A stretch of 64,000 nt of DNA, from positions 47,607 to 111,606 of the forward strand of contig CAJTVN010000012.1 in the NCBI GenBank assembly GCA_910579685.1. The letters run 5' to 3'. Below the pieces are notes generated by a model. That model ran no database searches. It was not told the origin of the DNA and saw only the letters and a list, made by a program, of their open reading frames with translations. The stretch is from an uncultured Lachnospiraceae bacterium (GTDB taxonomy: Bacteria; Bacillota; Clostridia; Lachnospirales; Lachnospiraceae). Position numbers and translations under genes: made by a program. Of this stretch, positions 1 to 9,133 are shown piece by piece. Each line of letters begins with the position of its first letter. Positions within the stretch are counted from its first letter, which is position 1.

Positions 1-2
1 TG

Positions 3-314
3 CTGCTTTTGTTTTTGTTTGTTCTGGCGATTACCTACGTGGCTACCAGATGGATAGCCGGCTATCAGAAAACCAGGAGTACCGGATGCAATATTGAGGT
101 GATTGAGACTGCCCGTATTGCCACCAACAAATATCTGCAGCTTGTGCGGGCAGGCAGCAGATATTTGGTAATTGCAGTCGGAAAGGATGAAATTCACATG
201 CTGGCTGAGTTGTCTGAGGATGAGCTTGCACTGACCCAGGTGCCGGCAGTCGGCATGGATTTTGGAAGTATATTTGAAAAATTTAAGAAACAAAGCGGAA
301 AAGATGATGACTGA
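3..314 (+). CDS. fliO: FliO/FliZ-family flagellar export protein, 5' end outside window
   Basis: Small membrane protein that helps assemble the FliP-FliQ-FliR core of the flagellar type III export gate. The frame is open to the left edge (Leu-Leu-Leu-Phe precede the first internal TTG), so the true start and part of the single N-terminal membrane helix lie outside. After the helix comes a basic stretch and a small soluble domain of about 80 residues ending in Lys-Asp-Asp-Asp. Identity rests on position directly before fliP and on the size and topology of the family; sequence conservation in FliO is low. Its stop overlaps the fliP start region, which suggests translational coupling. Confidence 0.75.
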   Translation: MLLFLFVLAITYVATRWIAGYQKTRSTGCNIEVIETARIATNKYLQLVRAGSRYLVIAVGKDEIHMLAELSEDELALTQVPAVGMDFGSIFEKFKKQSGKDDD

Positions 315-1206
315 AAGACTTTGCATTATGAAAAATATTTTTGCCGCAATAAGATGGAATAAGATCATATGCCTGCTGACGACGGTGGGCATATTGTGTC
401 TTATCCCGTGTGCAGAAAGCAGGGCGGCAGGGATAGATTCCACTCCCGCGGGCACAACAGAAGAACGCACTTATATTGATGAGCCCGGCAGCGCACAGAC
501 GCAGGAGGATTTGGAAGAACTTAACATAGCGAATCACCTGACAGTGACTTATAATAATGGTAATGGACAGCTGAATGGAAATCTGCGGATCCTGATGACG
601 CTCACCCTGATCGGGCTTGCGCCGATTCTGCTGATCATGCTTACCTCTTTTACCAGAGTGCTTATCGTACTGCATTTTACCAGAGCCGCTCTGAATACGC
701 AGACAGCGCCTCCCAATCAGGTTCTGATCGGAATCGCGCTGTTTCTGACCTTTTTTATTATGCGCCCTTATATGACGCAGATTTACGAGGAAGCGATTGT
801 TCCCCTGGACGAGGGGAGGATTGATCAGGAAGAGTTCTTTGAAAGAGGCATTCAGCCTCTCCGGGAGTTTATGTATACGCAGACGGAAACAAATGATGTC
901 AGGGTTTTTTTGGAGATCAGCGGGGAGGAATGGGATGGAGGCGACCTCGATACGATTCCCCTTACCATACTGGTTCCGAGCTTTATCATCGGGGAGCTGA
1001 GACAGGCGTTTATTATAGGCTTTATCATTTATATTCCCTTTATCGTAATCGATATGGTGGTGGCGTCCACTCTTATGAGTATGGGTATGATGATGCTTCC
1101 TCCGACTACGATTTCCATGCCCTTTAAGATTCTTCTGTTCGTGATAGCGGATGGCTGGAATCTGATTATCATGGGACTGATTGGATCCTTTCATCTCACG
1201 CTTTAA
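304..1206 (+). CDS. fliP: Flagellar type III export gate protein FliP
   Basis: Core subunit of the FliP5-FliQ4-FliR1 export channel in the basal body membrane. The reading frame extends upstream, but the best start is one of two tandem ATGs at 304/307 behind a weak GGAAAA, overlapping the fliO stop; ATG 328 is a third option. An N-terminal signal sequence (hydrophobic LLTTVGILCLIPC, then SRAA) is expected, because FliP is one of the few export gate proteins with a cleaved signal. Typical FliP segments follow: RILMTLTLIGLAPILLIML, TSFTRVLIVL, the NQVLIG helix, and a C-terminal helix pair with MGMMMLPP. Length (about 300 aa with signal) fits the family. Confidence 0.95.
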   Translation: MMTERLCIMKNIFAAIRWNKIICLLTTVGILCLIPCAESRAAGIDSTPAGTTEERTYIDEPGSAQTQEDLEELNIANHLTVTYNNGNGQLNGNLRILMTLTLIGLAPILLIMLTSFTRVLIVLHFTRAALNTQTAPPNQVLIGIALFLTFFIMRPYMTQIYEEAIVPLDEGRIDQEEFFERGIQPLREFMYTQTETNDVRVFLEISGEEWDGGDLDTIPLTILVPSFIIGELRQAFIIGFIIYIPFIVIDMVVASTLMSMGMMMLPPTTISMPFKILLFVIADGWNLIIMGLIGSFHLTL

Positions 1207-1220
1207 GGAGGGTTTTTGCC

Positions 1221-1490
1221 ATGACAATAGATGTAGTGACAGCTATGGCAGGCGAAGCATTGTTTTTGATCATTAAGGTGGCGGCTCCTTTGCTTTTGGT
1301 GTCACTGTGCGTTGGTCTTGCGATCAGTATTTTTCAGACAGTTACCTCGATTCAGGAACAGACGCTCACTTTTGTTCCAAAAGTTCTTGCGATCTTTCTC
1401 ACCCTGATGCTGCTTGGAAACTGGATCCTGACGGAGCTGTCAAACTATATGATCAGGCTCTGGTCTGATTTTGGCCTGTATACAAGGTAA
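1221..1490 (+). CDS. fliQ: Flagellar export gate protein FliQ
   Basis: An 89-residue protein with two membrane helices, the normal size and topology of FliQ, which wraps the FliP/FliR channel. The SIFQTVTSIQEQTLTFVPK stretch between the helices is the conserved FliQ loop. AAGGAGG lies just before the ATG at 1221. It is placed between fliP and fliR with short gaps, as in most flagellar operons. Confidence 0.95.
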   Translation: MTIDVVTAMAGEALFLIIKVAAPLLLVSLCVGLAISIFQTVTSIQEQTLTFVPKVLAIFLTLMLLGNWILTELSNYMIRLWSDFGLYTR

Positions 1491-1495
1491 AGCCT

Positions 1496-2284
1496 ATGAT
1501 TGATTATGCATTTTCCTATGCAGATCTGGAATATTTTTTGCTGATATTTGTCAGAGTGGCAAGTTTTGTGTATATAGCTCCCTTTTTCAGCATGAGTAAC
1601 ACGCCGAGGAATGTGCGGATAGCGCTCAGCTTTTTTGTGGCCGTCCTGCTGTACCAGTCGGTGCCGCACACGGCTGTGACGTATCATTCTCTTACCGGGT
1701 ACACGGTTATTGTTTTGAAGGAAGCGGTGACGGGTCTTCTCATCGGTTTTGGCGCTAATCTCTGTACTTCCGTTGTCTCCTTTGCGGGAAGAATCGCCGA
1801 TATGGAAATGGGGCTTGCCATGGCGAGCATGTTTGACCCGGCGACCAGGCAGAATACCAGTATCACGGGTATTTACTATAATTATATGGTGCTTCTCATG
1901 CTGCTGATATCAGGGATGCACCAGTACCTTTTGAAGGCGCTTGCCGAGACTTACATCCTGATTCCAGTGAATGGGGCGGTGCTTGACACCAGTACGCTGC
2001 TTGCGTCCATGCTGGAATTTTTGGCGAATTATATCACTATTGGCTTTCGGATCTGTCTTCCTATTTTTGCCGTAATGCTGGTCTTAAATGCAGTGCTTGG
2101 TATTCTGGCAAAGATTTCCCCGCAGCTGAACATGTTTGCTGTGGGTATGCAGATGAAGGTTCTGGTAGGCTTGTGTATTTTGTTTGCGACCACGGTCATG
2201 CTTCCGGATGCCGGGAGATTTATTTATGAACAGATGAAATACATGGTGGTGAGTTTTGTGGAGGCTATGGGAGGAAGCGCATAG
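1496..2284 (+). CDS. fliR: Flagellar export gate protein FliR
   Basis: Integral membrane protein of 262 residues that completes the FliPQR export channel and contacts FlhB. The start is 5 nt after the fliQ stop. Several long hydrophobic helices are visible. The family stretch near residues 100-125 (RIADMEMGLAMASMFDP, then QNTSI) matches the FliR region with GQ/D-QMGFA-like character. Length is normal. It precedes flhB, and in some clostridia fliR and flhB are fused; here they are separate, with a 44-nt gap. Confidence 0.93.
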   Translation: MIDYAFSYADLEYFLLIFVRVASFVYIAPFFSMSNTPRNVRIALSFFVAVLLYQSVPHTAVTYHSLTGYTVIVLKEAVTGLLIGFGANLCTSVVSFAGRIADMEMGLAMASMFDPATRQNTSITGIYYNYMVLLMLLISGMHQYLLKALAETYILIPVNGAVLDTSTLLASMLEFLANYITIGFRICLPIFAVMLVLNAVLGILAKISPQLNMFAVGMQMKVLVGLCILFATTVMLPDAGRFIYEQMKYMVVSFVEAMGGSA

Positions 2285-2328
2285 ATGCGTTTTCCCCAGA
2301 ATAGCGGTTCCTGCGGGAGTGAGATTTT

Positions 2329-3441
2329 ATGATCATCAAATATAATCTGCAGTTTTTCGCAAAGGATGGTCCGGGAGGTGAAAAGACGGAACAGCCCACC
2401 TCCAAAAAGCTGCAGGATGCCAGGAAAGAGGGGCAGGTTGCAAAGAGCAAGGAGATAGCCAACGCTTTTGTGCTTCTTTCTATGTTTCTTTTAATCAGGG
2501 TATATATCGGTGTTCTCGGAGAGGGGCTGACTACCTTTTTTTACAGGATTTATGCGCAGATCCCGGATGCCGTGGTGATGTACAACGGGCTGGTTCCGGT
2601 TCGGGCCATGACTCTTCTTGTGGGCGAGATGATGCTCCGGATTCTTCTCCTGATTGCGCCGGTCCTTCTTGTGGGTCTGGTGGTCGTTGTGGTCTGCGAT
2701 ATTGTCCAGGTCAAATGGCACCCCACCACTAAGCCATTAAAGCCCAAATTCAGCAAGCTGAATCCGATCAAGGGATTTCAGAGATTTTTTTCCAAGAATT
2801 CTATCGTAGAACTTATCAAATCCATCGCAAAGCTGGCCTTGGTGGGCTATGTGGCGTATTCTTATCTTAAGGATAAGAGCGAGGCTGTTTTTATTCTCTA
2901 TCATGTGGGGCTTTATCAGGCCCTTGGCCTGATCGGCGATATTGTGGTGGATCTGGGAATCCGTATTTCTGTTGTGTATATGATCATTGCTTTTCTGGAC
3001 TATGCCTATCAGAAGTGGAAATTCAAGGATGACATGAAGATGACCAAGCAGGAGGTCAAGGATGAGTTTAAAAATCAGGAAGGCGATCCCCAGATTAAGG
3101 GAAAGCAGAAGCAGCGTATGATGGAGGCTTCCCGCAGGCGTATGATGCAGCAGCTCCCGGAGGCGGATGTGGTAATCACCAACCCCACCCATTATGCGGT
3201 GGCCATCAAGTATGACCCTGACAAATATGACGCACCTTATGTGGTCGCCAAGGGCGAGGATTTCCTGGCCCAGAAGATCAAGGAAATTGCCAAGGAAAAT
3301 AACGTGGAAATCGTTGAAAATAAACCACTGGCGAGAATGCTTTACGCCAATGTGGACATCGGCGGATTGATACCGCCGGAATTGTATCAGTCGGTAGCGG
3401 AAGTGCTTGCCTTTGTATATCATTTGAAGGGCAGGATTTGA
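2329..3441 (+). CDS. flhB: Flagellar export switch protein FlhB
   Basis: Substrate-specificity switch of the flagellar export apparatus. The N-terminal half has four membrane helices; the C-terminal half is the cytoplasmic domain with the autocleavage motif Asn285-Pro286-Thr287-His288. In FlhB the peptide bond between Asn and Pro breaks by itself and allows the change from rod/hook to filament export. The N-terminal stretch GEKTEQPTSKKLQDARKEGQ is the family signature. The length (370 aa) is usual. ATG 2329 is preceded by GGGAGTGAG. Confidence 0.96.
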   Translation: MIIKYNLQFFAKDGPGGEKTEQPTSKKLQDARKEGQVAKSKEIANAFVLLSMFLLIRVYIGVLGEGLTTFFYRIYAQIPDAVVMYNGLVPVRAMTLLVGEMMLRILLLIAPVLLVGLVVVVVCDIVQVKWHPTTKPLKPKFSKLNPIKGFQRFFSKNSIVELIKSIAKLALVGYVAYSYLKDKSEAVFILYHVGLYQALGLIGDIVVDLGIRISVVYMIIAFLDYAYQKWKFKDDMKMTKQEVKDEFKNQEGDPQIKGKQKQRMMEASRRRMMQQLPEADVVITNPTHYAVAIKYDPDKYDAPYVVAKGEDFLAQKIKEIAKENNVEIVENKPLARMLYANVDIGGLIPPELYQSVAEVLAFVYHLKGRI

Positions 3442-3468
3442 TTATAACAGATGAAAGGAGACAGGTAT

Positions 3469-5502
3469 ATGAAAAAAGCGGATCTAGGCGTAGCAGCGTA
3501 TCTCCTTGCCGCGTTTATCATGATGATTATACCTATTCCGGACAGCCTTCTCGATGTATTGCTCGCATGCAATATAGCCGTGGCCTTTACGGTGCTTTTT
3601 ACGGTTATGTTCTCAAAAGAAGTTTTGGATATGTCCTTTTTCCCGACAATCCTTTTGTTCACTACGATTTTCAGAATTGCTCTGAACATTTCTTCCACGA
3701 GGCTCATTCTGACCACCGGCGATCCGGGCGAGGTGGTGAAGACTTTCGGAAGCTATGTGGGCGGTGACGATCTGATCGTGGGCGCCATTGTATTTCTGAT
3801 CCTGATTATCGTGCAGTTTATGATAATCAACAAAGGTTCTGAGCGAGTGGCCGAGGTGACGGCGAGATTTACCCTGGATGCCATGCCCGGTAAGCAGATG
3901 GCCATTGACGCAGATCTGAACACCGGGGCCATTGACGATGAGGAAGCCAAGAGGCGCAGGCAGAAGATACAGGATGAGGCAAGCTTTTTCGGTTCCATGG
4001 ACGGTGCCGTGAAATACGTGAAAGGGGATGCCACGGCAGGTCTTGTGATCACGGTGGTAAACTTTATAGGCGGAATCGCCATGGGGGTGCTGCGCCGTGA
4101 CATGGAATTCTCGGCGGCCCTCAACCAGTTTGCCATTCTGACCATAGGCGACGGTCTGGTGAGCCAGATACCGTCCCTGCTCATCTCGCTTTCCACCGGT
4201 ATTCTGGTGACAAAAGGCTCCAAGGATGCGGATTTTGGTTCTGTCCTGATCCGCCAGGTTTTCGGAATTCCCAAAGCCATGTACATTGTGGGCGGAATTA
4301 TTGCAGGGCTCGGAATAGTGACGCCTTTTCCCAGCCTGATCTTTGTGTGTCTGGGAATGGTGTTTATCGTGTGCGGAAGAATTATCGCCGGGGAGATTGA
4401 GACGGCGCAGATCGAGGGGGAGATCAATGAGGAGGAAGCGGCGGCGGAGGAAATCCGGCAGCCGGAAAATGTCAACAGCCTTCTGCAGGTTGACCCCATT
4501 GAGCTGGAGTTTGGTTATGGTATCATCCCCCTTGCTGATGTGAACCAGGGGGGAGACCTTCTTGACCGCGTGGTTATGATCCGGCGTCAGATTGCCCTGG
4601 AGCTGGGTACGGTTGTGCCGATTATTCGACTGCGGGACAACATACAGCTGAATCCAAATCAGTATATCATAAAGATAAAAGGCATACAGGTGAGTGAGGG
4701 AGAAATTCTCTTCGACCATTATATGGCGATGAATCCCGGCTATGTGGAGGAGGAGATCACGGGTATTCCCACCTTCGAGCCCTCCTTCCACCTCCCGGCC
4801 ATCTGGATCACGGAGGGGCAGAGGGAGCGTGCGGAGAGCATGGGATACACGGTAGTGGATCCGCCGTCCATTATCGCAACCCACCTGACCGAGATCATCC
4901 GGCAGCACATTGCGGAGCTCCTTACAAGACAGGATGTCCAGAATCTGGTAAACAACTTGAGGGAGAGCAATCCCTCCCTGGTGGAGGAACTGGTGCCGAA
5001 GCTTCTTGGAATCGGCGAGGTTCAGAAGGTTCTTCAAAATCTCTTGAAGGAAGGCATTTCCGTCCGGGATTTGCTTACGATTTTTGAGACGCTTGCGGAT
5101 TATGCATCAAATACCAGGGATACGGACATTTTGACAGAGTACGTAAGACAGAGTCTGAAGCGGGCCATATCGGGCAAGTTTTTCCCGGCTAACGAGACTA
5201 CCAGCGTTGTCACTCTGGATCCCAAGCTGGAGCAGGAGATCATGGCCAGCGTAAAACAGACGGAAAACGGAGCTTATCTCACGCTGGATCCGGAGAAGAC
5301 CCGGGTTATGATGAAGGCGGTGGAAAACGAGGTTTCCAAGCTGGAAAATCTCGGAAAGAATCCGATTGTCATCACTTCACCGATTGTGCGTATGTATTTC
5401 AAACGTCTTACGGAAGATTATTTTAAGGATTTGATCGTGGTATCTTACAATGAAGTTGAGAATAATATTGAGTTACAGTCTGTAGGGATGGTGACAGCAT
5501 GA
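3469..5502 (+). CDS. flhA: Flagellar export gate protein FlhA
   Basis: Largest export gate subunit; it forms a nonameric ring whose cytoplasmic domain docks chaperone-substrate complexes. The frame is open from 3451, but AAAGGAG at 3454-3460 sits 8 nt before ATG 3469, so that ATG is chosen (677 aa). About eight N-terminal membrane helices are followed, near residues 140-165, by the conserved FHIPEP-type cytoplasmic loop (ERVAEVTARFTLDAMPGKQMAIDADLN) and by the C-terminal cytoplasmic domain from about residue 330. The stop overlaps flhF through ATGA. Confidence 0.96.
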   Translation: MKKADLGVAAYLLAAFIMMIIPIPDSLLDVLLACNIAVAFTVLFTVMFSKEVLDMSFFPTILLFTTIFRIALNISSTRLILTTGDPGEVVKTFGSYVGGDDLIVGAIVFLILIIVQFMIINKGSERVAEVTARFTLDAMPGKQMAIDADLNTGAIDDEEAKRRRQKIQDEASFFGSMDGAVKYVKGDATAGLVITVVNFIGGIAMGVLRRDMEFSAALNQFAILTIGDGLVSQIPSLLISLSTGILVTKGSKDADFGSVLIRQVFGIPKAMYIVGGIIAGLGIVTPFPSLIFVCLGMVFIVCGRIIAGEIETAQIEGEINEEEAAAEEIRQPENVNSLLQVDPIELEFGYGIIPLADVNQGGDLLDRVVMIRRQIALELGTVVPIIRLRDNIQLNPNQYIIKIKGIQVSEGEILFDHYMAMNPGYVEEEITGIPTFEPSFHLPAIWITEGQRERAESMGYTVVDPPSIIATHLTEIIRQHIAELLTRQDVQNLVNNLRESNPSLVEELVPKLLGIGEVQKVLQNLLKEGISVRDLLTIFETLADYASNTRDTDILTEYVRQSLKRAISGKFFPANETTSVVTLDPKLEQEIMASVKQTENGAYLTLDPEKTRVMMKAVENEVSKLENLGKNPIVITSPIVRMYFKRLTEDYFKDLIVVSYNEVENNIELQSVGMVTA

Positions 5503-6713
5503 TAATCAAAAAATTTCAGGGGAAAACAGAAGCGGAGGCTGTGGAAGCCGCAAAGAAGGAGCTTGGCAGCAACGTGGTGGTTATGAACGTGCGGAGTGTG
5601 AAACCCAACGGGGTTTTAAGCTTCTTAAAGCCGCAGATGACGGAGGTTACGGTCGCACTCGAGGCGGAAAACGTGCCGTCTCCCCAGGTGATTAAGAGAG
5701 AAGAAATCAAGAGCCGGCCCGCGGGTTCCGCCCCGGGCGGCGAAGGCGTGCAGGAGCCTGTGCAGGAGAGCGCAAGGACGGAGAATAACGCCATTGAGGA
5801 GAAGCTGAACAGCCTTCAGTTCCTGATCGAAAAACAGCTCCAAAAGCCGGAAGAGGAGGAAGAGGAGTTCCCGGATGAACCGGATGGTGAGATGGAGCGT
5901 TTTATGAAGCTTCTGTATAACACGATGCTGAAGAACGAGGTGGATGAGAAGTACGCCAACCAGATCATCGATGAGATTGACAAACTGAATAAGCCGGGAA
6001 TGCCTTTTGATTACGCACTGGCCAATGTGTATCAGAGAATGGTTCTGAAATTCGGCAAGCCGAGACAGATTGAACCCTCGGAAAAGGGACCGAAGGTCAT
6101 TTTCTTCGTGGGGCCAACCGGGGTCGGAAAGACGACCACGATAGCCAAGATTGCTTCCGAATTCAGCGTGGAGGAGGGAAGGAAGGTGGCTCTTCTTACT
6201 GCGGATACCTACCGGATTGCGGCTGCGGAGCAGTTGCGCACCTATGCGGATATTCTGGAGGTGCCGTTTCGGGTGATCTATACGCCGCAGGAGGTGGAGC
6301 AGTCCCTGAAAGATTTTTCGGACTGTGATTTTATCCTGGTGGATACCATGGGCCATTCCTATCAGAATGAAGAGCAGAAGCAGGCCATGAAAGGTTTTCT
6401 GCATTCCGTGGACGATATTGCGCCGAAGGAAGTGTTTCTGGTGCTGAGCGCAGCCACGAAATACAGAGATCTTGTCAATATTGTGGATGCATACAGCGTC
6501 ATTGCGGAGTATAAGCTGATATTTACCAAGGTGGATGAAACCACAACTCTCGGCAATATCCTGAATATCAAGCTGTATACGGGGGCGGATTTATCCTATA
6601 TTACGTTCGGGCAGAACGTGCCAAGCGACATTGAAAGCTTTGATCCTCAGAGAACGGCAAAGCTGCTTCTTGGAGGAAGGCGGAAAAGGGACCGGGGAAC
6701 GACAGATAAGTGA
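5499..6713 (+). CDS. flhF: Flagellar biosynthesis SRP-type GTPase FlhF
   Basis: Third member of the SRP GTPase family (with Ffh and FtsY), which sets the place and number of flagella. An N-terminal variable, acidic region of about 130 residues is followed by the N-domain and the G-domain. The G1 P-loop GPTGVGKTTT is at residues 205-214, then TADTYRIAAAEQL, the DTMGHS G3 motif and the TKVDE G4 motif. The start overlaps the flhA stop (ATGA). Partner FlhG is encoded 10 nt downstream, consistent with FlhG stimulating FlhF GTPase activity. Confidence 0.95.
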   Translation: MIIKKFQGKTEAEAVEAAKKELGSNVVVMNVRSVKPNGVLSFLKPQMTEVTVALEAENVPSPQVIKREEIKSRPAGSAPGGEGVQEPVQESARTENNAIEEKLNSLQFLIEKQLQKPEEEEEEFPDEPDGEMERFMKLLYNTMLKNEVDEKYANQIIDEIDKLNKPGMPFDYALANVYQRMVLKFGKPRQIEPSEKGPKVIFFVGPTGVGKTTTIAKIASEFSVEEGRKVALLTADTYRIAAAEQLRTYADILEVPFRVIYTPQEVEQSLKDFSDCDFILVDTMGHSYQNEEQKQAMKGFLHSVDDIAPKEVFLVLSAATKYRDLVNIVDAYSVIAEYKLIFTKVDETTTLGNILNIKLYTGADLSYITFGQNVPSDIESFDPQRTAKLLLGGRRKRDRGTTDK

Positions 6714-6722
6714 GGAAGATAA

Positions 6723-7607
6723 ATGGATCAGGCCGAACAGTTAAGAAATATAATAAAAGCAAATAACGTCCAGAAACCGTTAGCCAGAGTCATCACTGTC
6801 ACCAGCGGAAAGGGAGGAGTTGGAAAATCCAATACGGCCATTAACCTTGCCATTCAGTTCCGTAAGCTGGGGCAGAGGGTGATTATTCTGGATGCGGATT
6901 TTGGGCTGGCGAATATAGAGATTATGTTTGGCACCGTGCCAAAGCATAATTTGTGTGATTTGATCTATCAGGGAAAAAGCATCCGGGATATCATCACCTG
7001 GGGGCCCATGGAGGTGGGTTTTATTTCCGGAGGCTCGGGAATTGCGGGTTTGTCAAATCTGAGCAGGAATTATCTGGTCTCCATTATCCGCAATCTGTCT
7101 GAGCTGGATTCCATTGCGGATATTATTATCGTGGATACGGGAGCGGGGATTTCGGACGCGGTACTGGAATTTTTGGTGGCCAGCGGAGAGATTCTGGTGG
7201 TGACAACGCCGGAGCCCACTTCCATCACCGACACGTATTCCCTTGTGAAGGCCTTAAGGAGCCATCCGAGATTTTCGCTGGAGGACTCCCAGGTTAAGGT
7301 GATCGCCAACAAGGTGGAGAGCCAGAATGAGGGGCAGGCGCTTTTTAATAAGCTGAATGCGGTGGTGGGACGTTATCTTAAGCTTCCCATCTCTTATCTG
7401 GGATCCATTCCCCAGGATACGCAGCTGTCCAAAGCAGTGATGCAGCAGATGCCGGTATCCCTGAAAGCCCCGTCAGCAAAGTCTGCGCTGGCTTACGAGG
7501 CGATTGCGGCGAGGATGATGAATAAAGAGCTCAACAAAGGCGTGGCAAGGAGAGGAATGACAGCGTTCTTTTCCCATATTGTCACAGGCAAAAAAAATAA
7601 CGGTTAG
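6723..7607 (+). CDS. flhG: MinD-like ATPase FlhG (YlxH/FleN)
   Basis: Deviant-Walker ParA/MinD-family ATPase that controls flagellar number with FlhF. The N-terminus carries the DQAxxLR activator motif (DQAEQLR, residues 2-8), which in FlhG contacts FlhF. The Walker A box SGKGGVGKSN begins at Ser28 with the signature lysine Lys30. Walker B-like LDADFGLANI and IVDTGAG follow. The basic, amphipathic C-terminal end is expected to bind membrane in the ATP dimer. The ATG lies just after the flhF stop, behind GAGGAAGA. Confidence 0.95.
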   Translation: MDQAEQLRNIIKANNVQKPLARVITVTSGKGGVGKSNTAINLAIQFRKLGQRVIILDADFGLANIEIMFGTVPKHNLCDLIYQGKSIRDIITWGPMEVGFISGGSGIAGLSNLSRNYLVSIIRNLSELDSIADIIIVDTGAGISDAVLEFLVASGEILVVTTPEPTSITDTYSLVKALRSHPRFSLEDSQVKVIANKVESQNEGQALFNKLNAVVGRYLKLPISYLGSIPQDTQLSKAVMQQMPVSLKAPSAKSALAYEAIAARMMNKELNKGVARRGMTAFFSHIVTGKKNNG

Positions 7608-7618
7608 GAGGGGCGAAA

Positions 7619-8398
7619 ATGCTGTCAAAATACGTAATGCCAGGAAACAAGCTGGAGCTTCAGGCAGTGGAAAGCGAATTGCTTTTGGATGCGGAAGAGG
7701 AGGCAGTAGAGCAGGAGGGCAGGCAGGAAGGTGAGATCGTTGGCGGAATTAACACGAAGAAGGTATATCATACCGTGGTTTATGACGTGCTTTCCGACGA
7801 GAGGCTTGAAATCTATATGCCCATGGAGAAGTCAAGGCTGTTATTGCTTCCCGTGGATGTGGAGTACGATTTGTTCTTTTACACGGAATCCGGTCTTTAT
7901 CAGTGCTATGCAAGGGTCGTAGACCGCTACAAAAATGATGCGGCCCATGTGCTTTTGCTTGAACTTACCAGCAATCTGCGAAAGCACCAGAGGAGGGAAT
8001 TCTACCGTCTGAACTGTTCCTTTGAGATAGAGGTCCGTTCTATGGAAAAGGAAGAGGAGGATGCGATGGGCAAAAGGGAGAGATACCTGATGCCAGGCCT
8101 TCCGTTCCGTAACGGAGTGGTGGTGGATTTAAGCGGCGGCGGGCTTCGCTTTGTGGCAAAGCACCGTTACGAGCCGAACCGCCTGATCTGCTGCAAGATC
8201 GGTCTTTTGCAGAATGATGATTACAAGGAATATACGATTGCGGCGAAAGTGATTGCAGCTAAGGAAATCGAAAACAAACAGGGACTTTTTGAGCACCGCG
8301 TCCAGTTTGTAAGGATTCACGCCCAGGACAGAGAGGAGATCATCCGCTACATATTCGAGGAGGAGAGGCGGATCCGAAAAAGAGAGACAGGTTTTTAG
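7619..8398 (+). CDS. PilZ-domain c-di-GMP receptor (YcgR/YpfA-like flagellar brake)
   Basis: Predicted cyclic di-GMP effector of 259 residues. An N-terminal YcgR-like beta domain (about residues 1-115) is followed by a PilZ domain. The two c-di-GMP contacts are visible: an Arg-rich RKHQRREFYRLNC segment (RxxxR type, near residue 121) and the DLSGGGLRF motif (D/NxSxxG type, near residue 170). Position behind flhG in a flagellar operon suggests that it slows or stops the motor at high c-di-GMP. AGGAGG precedes ATG 7619. No cyclase or phosphodiesterase gene is in the window. Confidence 0.88.
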   Translation: MLSKYVMPGNKLELQAVESELLLDAEEEAVEQEGRQEGEIVGGINTKKVYHTVVYDVLSDERLEIYMPMEKSRLLLLPVDVEYDLFFYTESGLYQCYARVVDRYKNDAAHVLLLELTSNLRKHQRREFYRLNCSFEIEVRSMEKEEEDAMGKRERYLMPGLPFRNGVVVDLSGGGLRFVAKHRYEPNRLICCKIGLLQNDDYKEYTIAAKVIAAKEIENKQGLFEHRVQFVRIHAQDREEIIRYIFEEERRIRKRETGF

Positions 8399-8406
8399 GA
8401 TTATTT

Positions 8407-8435
8407 TTGCACTTATGCAGAGAATATGGTATGAT
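8407..8435 (+). promoter_or_regulatory. Candidate sigma-A promoter before cheC
   Basis: TTGCAC (8407-8412) and TATGAT (8430-8435) are 17 bp apart in the only sizeable gap (69 bp) between the PilZ gene and cheC. This could give the cheC-cheD-fliA part of the operon its own transcription. It is inferred from consensus match only. Confidence 0.5.
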
Positions 8436-8467
8436 ATATTTAATATTAACAGATTACAGGAGAAGCT

Positions 8468-9103
8468 ATGAAAGATATTAGTATGGAAGAATTGTCAGGC
8501 CAGTATTATGATGTCTTAAAAGAACTTGGAAATATTGGAGCGGGAAATGCAACCACCGCACTTGCCCAGATGCTTGGAAGCAAGGTGGATATGTCGGTTC
8601 CCCAGGTGCAGCTTCTGGATTTTAATGTGCTGGGGGACACCGTGGGCGGAGAGGATGAGATCATGGCGGGGATTTACCTTCAGGTGGAAGGTGATATACA
8701 GGGGAACATGATGTTTATCCAGAAAAAGGTTTCTGCGGCGCATCTGATAAACAAGATGATGGCCGGTATGATTGAAATCAAAGATGAGGAAGTCGCAGAT
8801 TATGAGTTTGGCGAGATGGAATGCTCGGCGATCAAGGAAGTGGGCAATATCATTACCGGCGCCTATCTGAACGCATTGTCATCGCTGACAAATCTGAAAA
8901 TTTATCCTTCCGTACCACAGCTGGCAATTGATATGGCAGGGGCACTGCTCAGCGTGCCTGCCGTGGAATTTGGCTTGTTTGCAGATAAGATTCTTTTGGT
9001 GCAGACAAAGTTCTCTGATGATGTTGAATTGGATGGCTTTTTTATTCTAATACCTGACATGGAATCTTATGAGAAGATCTTGACGGTACTTGGAGTTATT
9101 TAA
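8468..9103 (+). CDS. cheC: Chemotaxis CheY-P phosphatase CheC
   Basis: CheC removes phosphate from CheY-P and binds CheD in the Bacillus-type adaptation system. Both active sites are intact by motif: Glu19-xx-Asn22-x22-Pro45 in the N-terminal half and Glu124-xx-Asn127-x22-Pro150 in the C-terminal half, each with the upstream D/S. The length (211 aa) is normal for a two-site CheC. ATG 8468 follows ACAGGAGAAGCT. Neighbour cheD makes its usual partner. cheA, cheW, cheB and cheY are absent from this stretch, so the rest of the chemotaxis system is encoded elsewhere or upstream. Confidence 0.95.
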   Translation: MKDISMEELSGQYYDVLKELGNIGAGNATTALAQMLGSKVDMSVPQVQLLDFNVLGDTVGGEDEIMAGIYLQVEGDIQGNMMFIQKKVSAAHLINKMMAGMIEIKDEEVADYEFGEMECSAIKEVGNIITGAYLNALSSLTNLKIYPSVPQLAIDMAGALLSVPAVEFGLFADKILLVQTKFSDDVELDGFFILIPDMESYEKILTVLGVI

Positions 9104-9133
9104 GTTAGAAACAGATAGGAGATCCAGAGGGGT

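Noticed and set aside
283..1227. Open frame of 314 codons on the - strand opposite fliP
   Set aside because: Highly basic, His/Gln-rich shadow of fliP.
3613..5037. Long open frame on the - strand opposite flhA
   Set aside because: It is a shadow of a strongly supported gene, His/Arg-rich in composition, with no recognisable domain or ribosome binding site.
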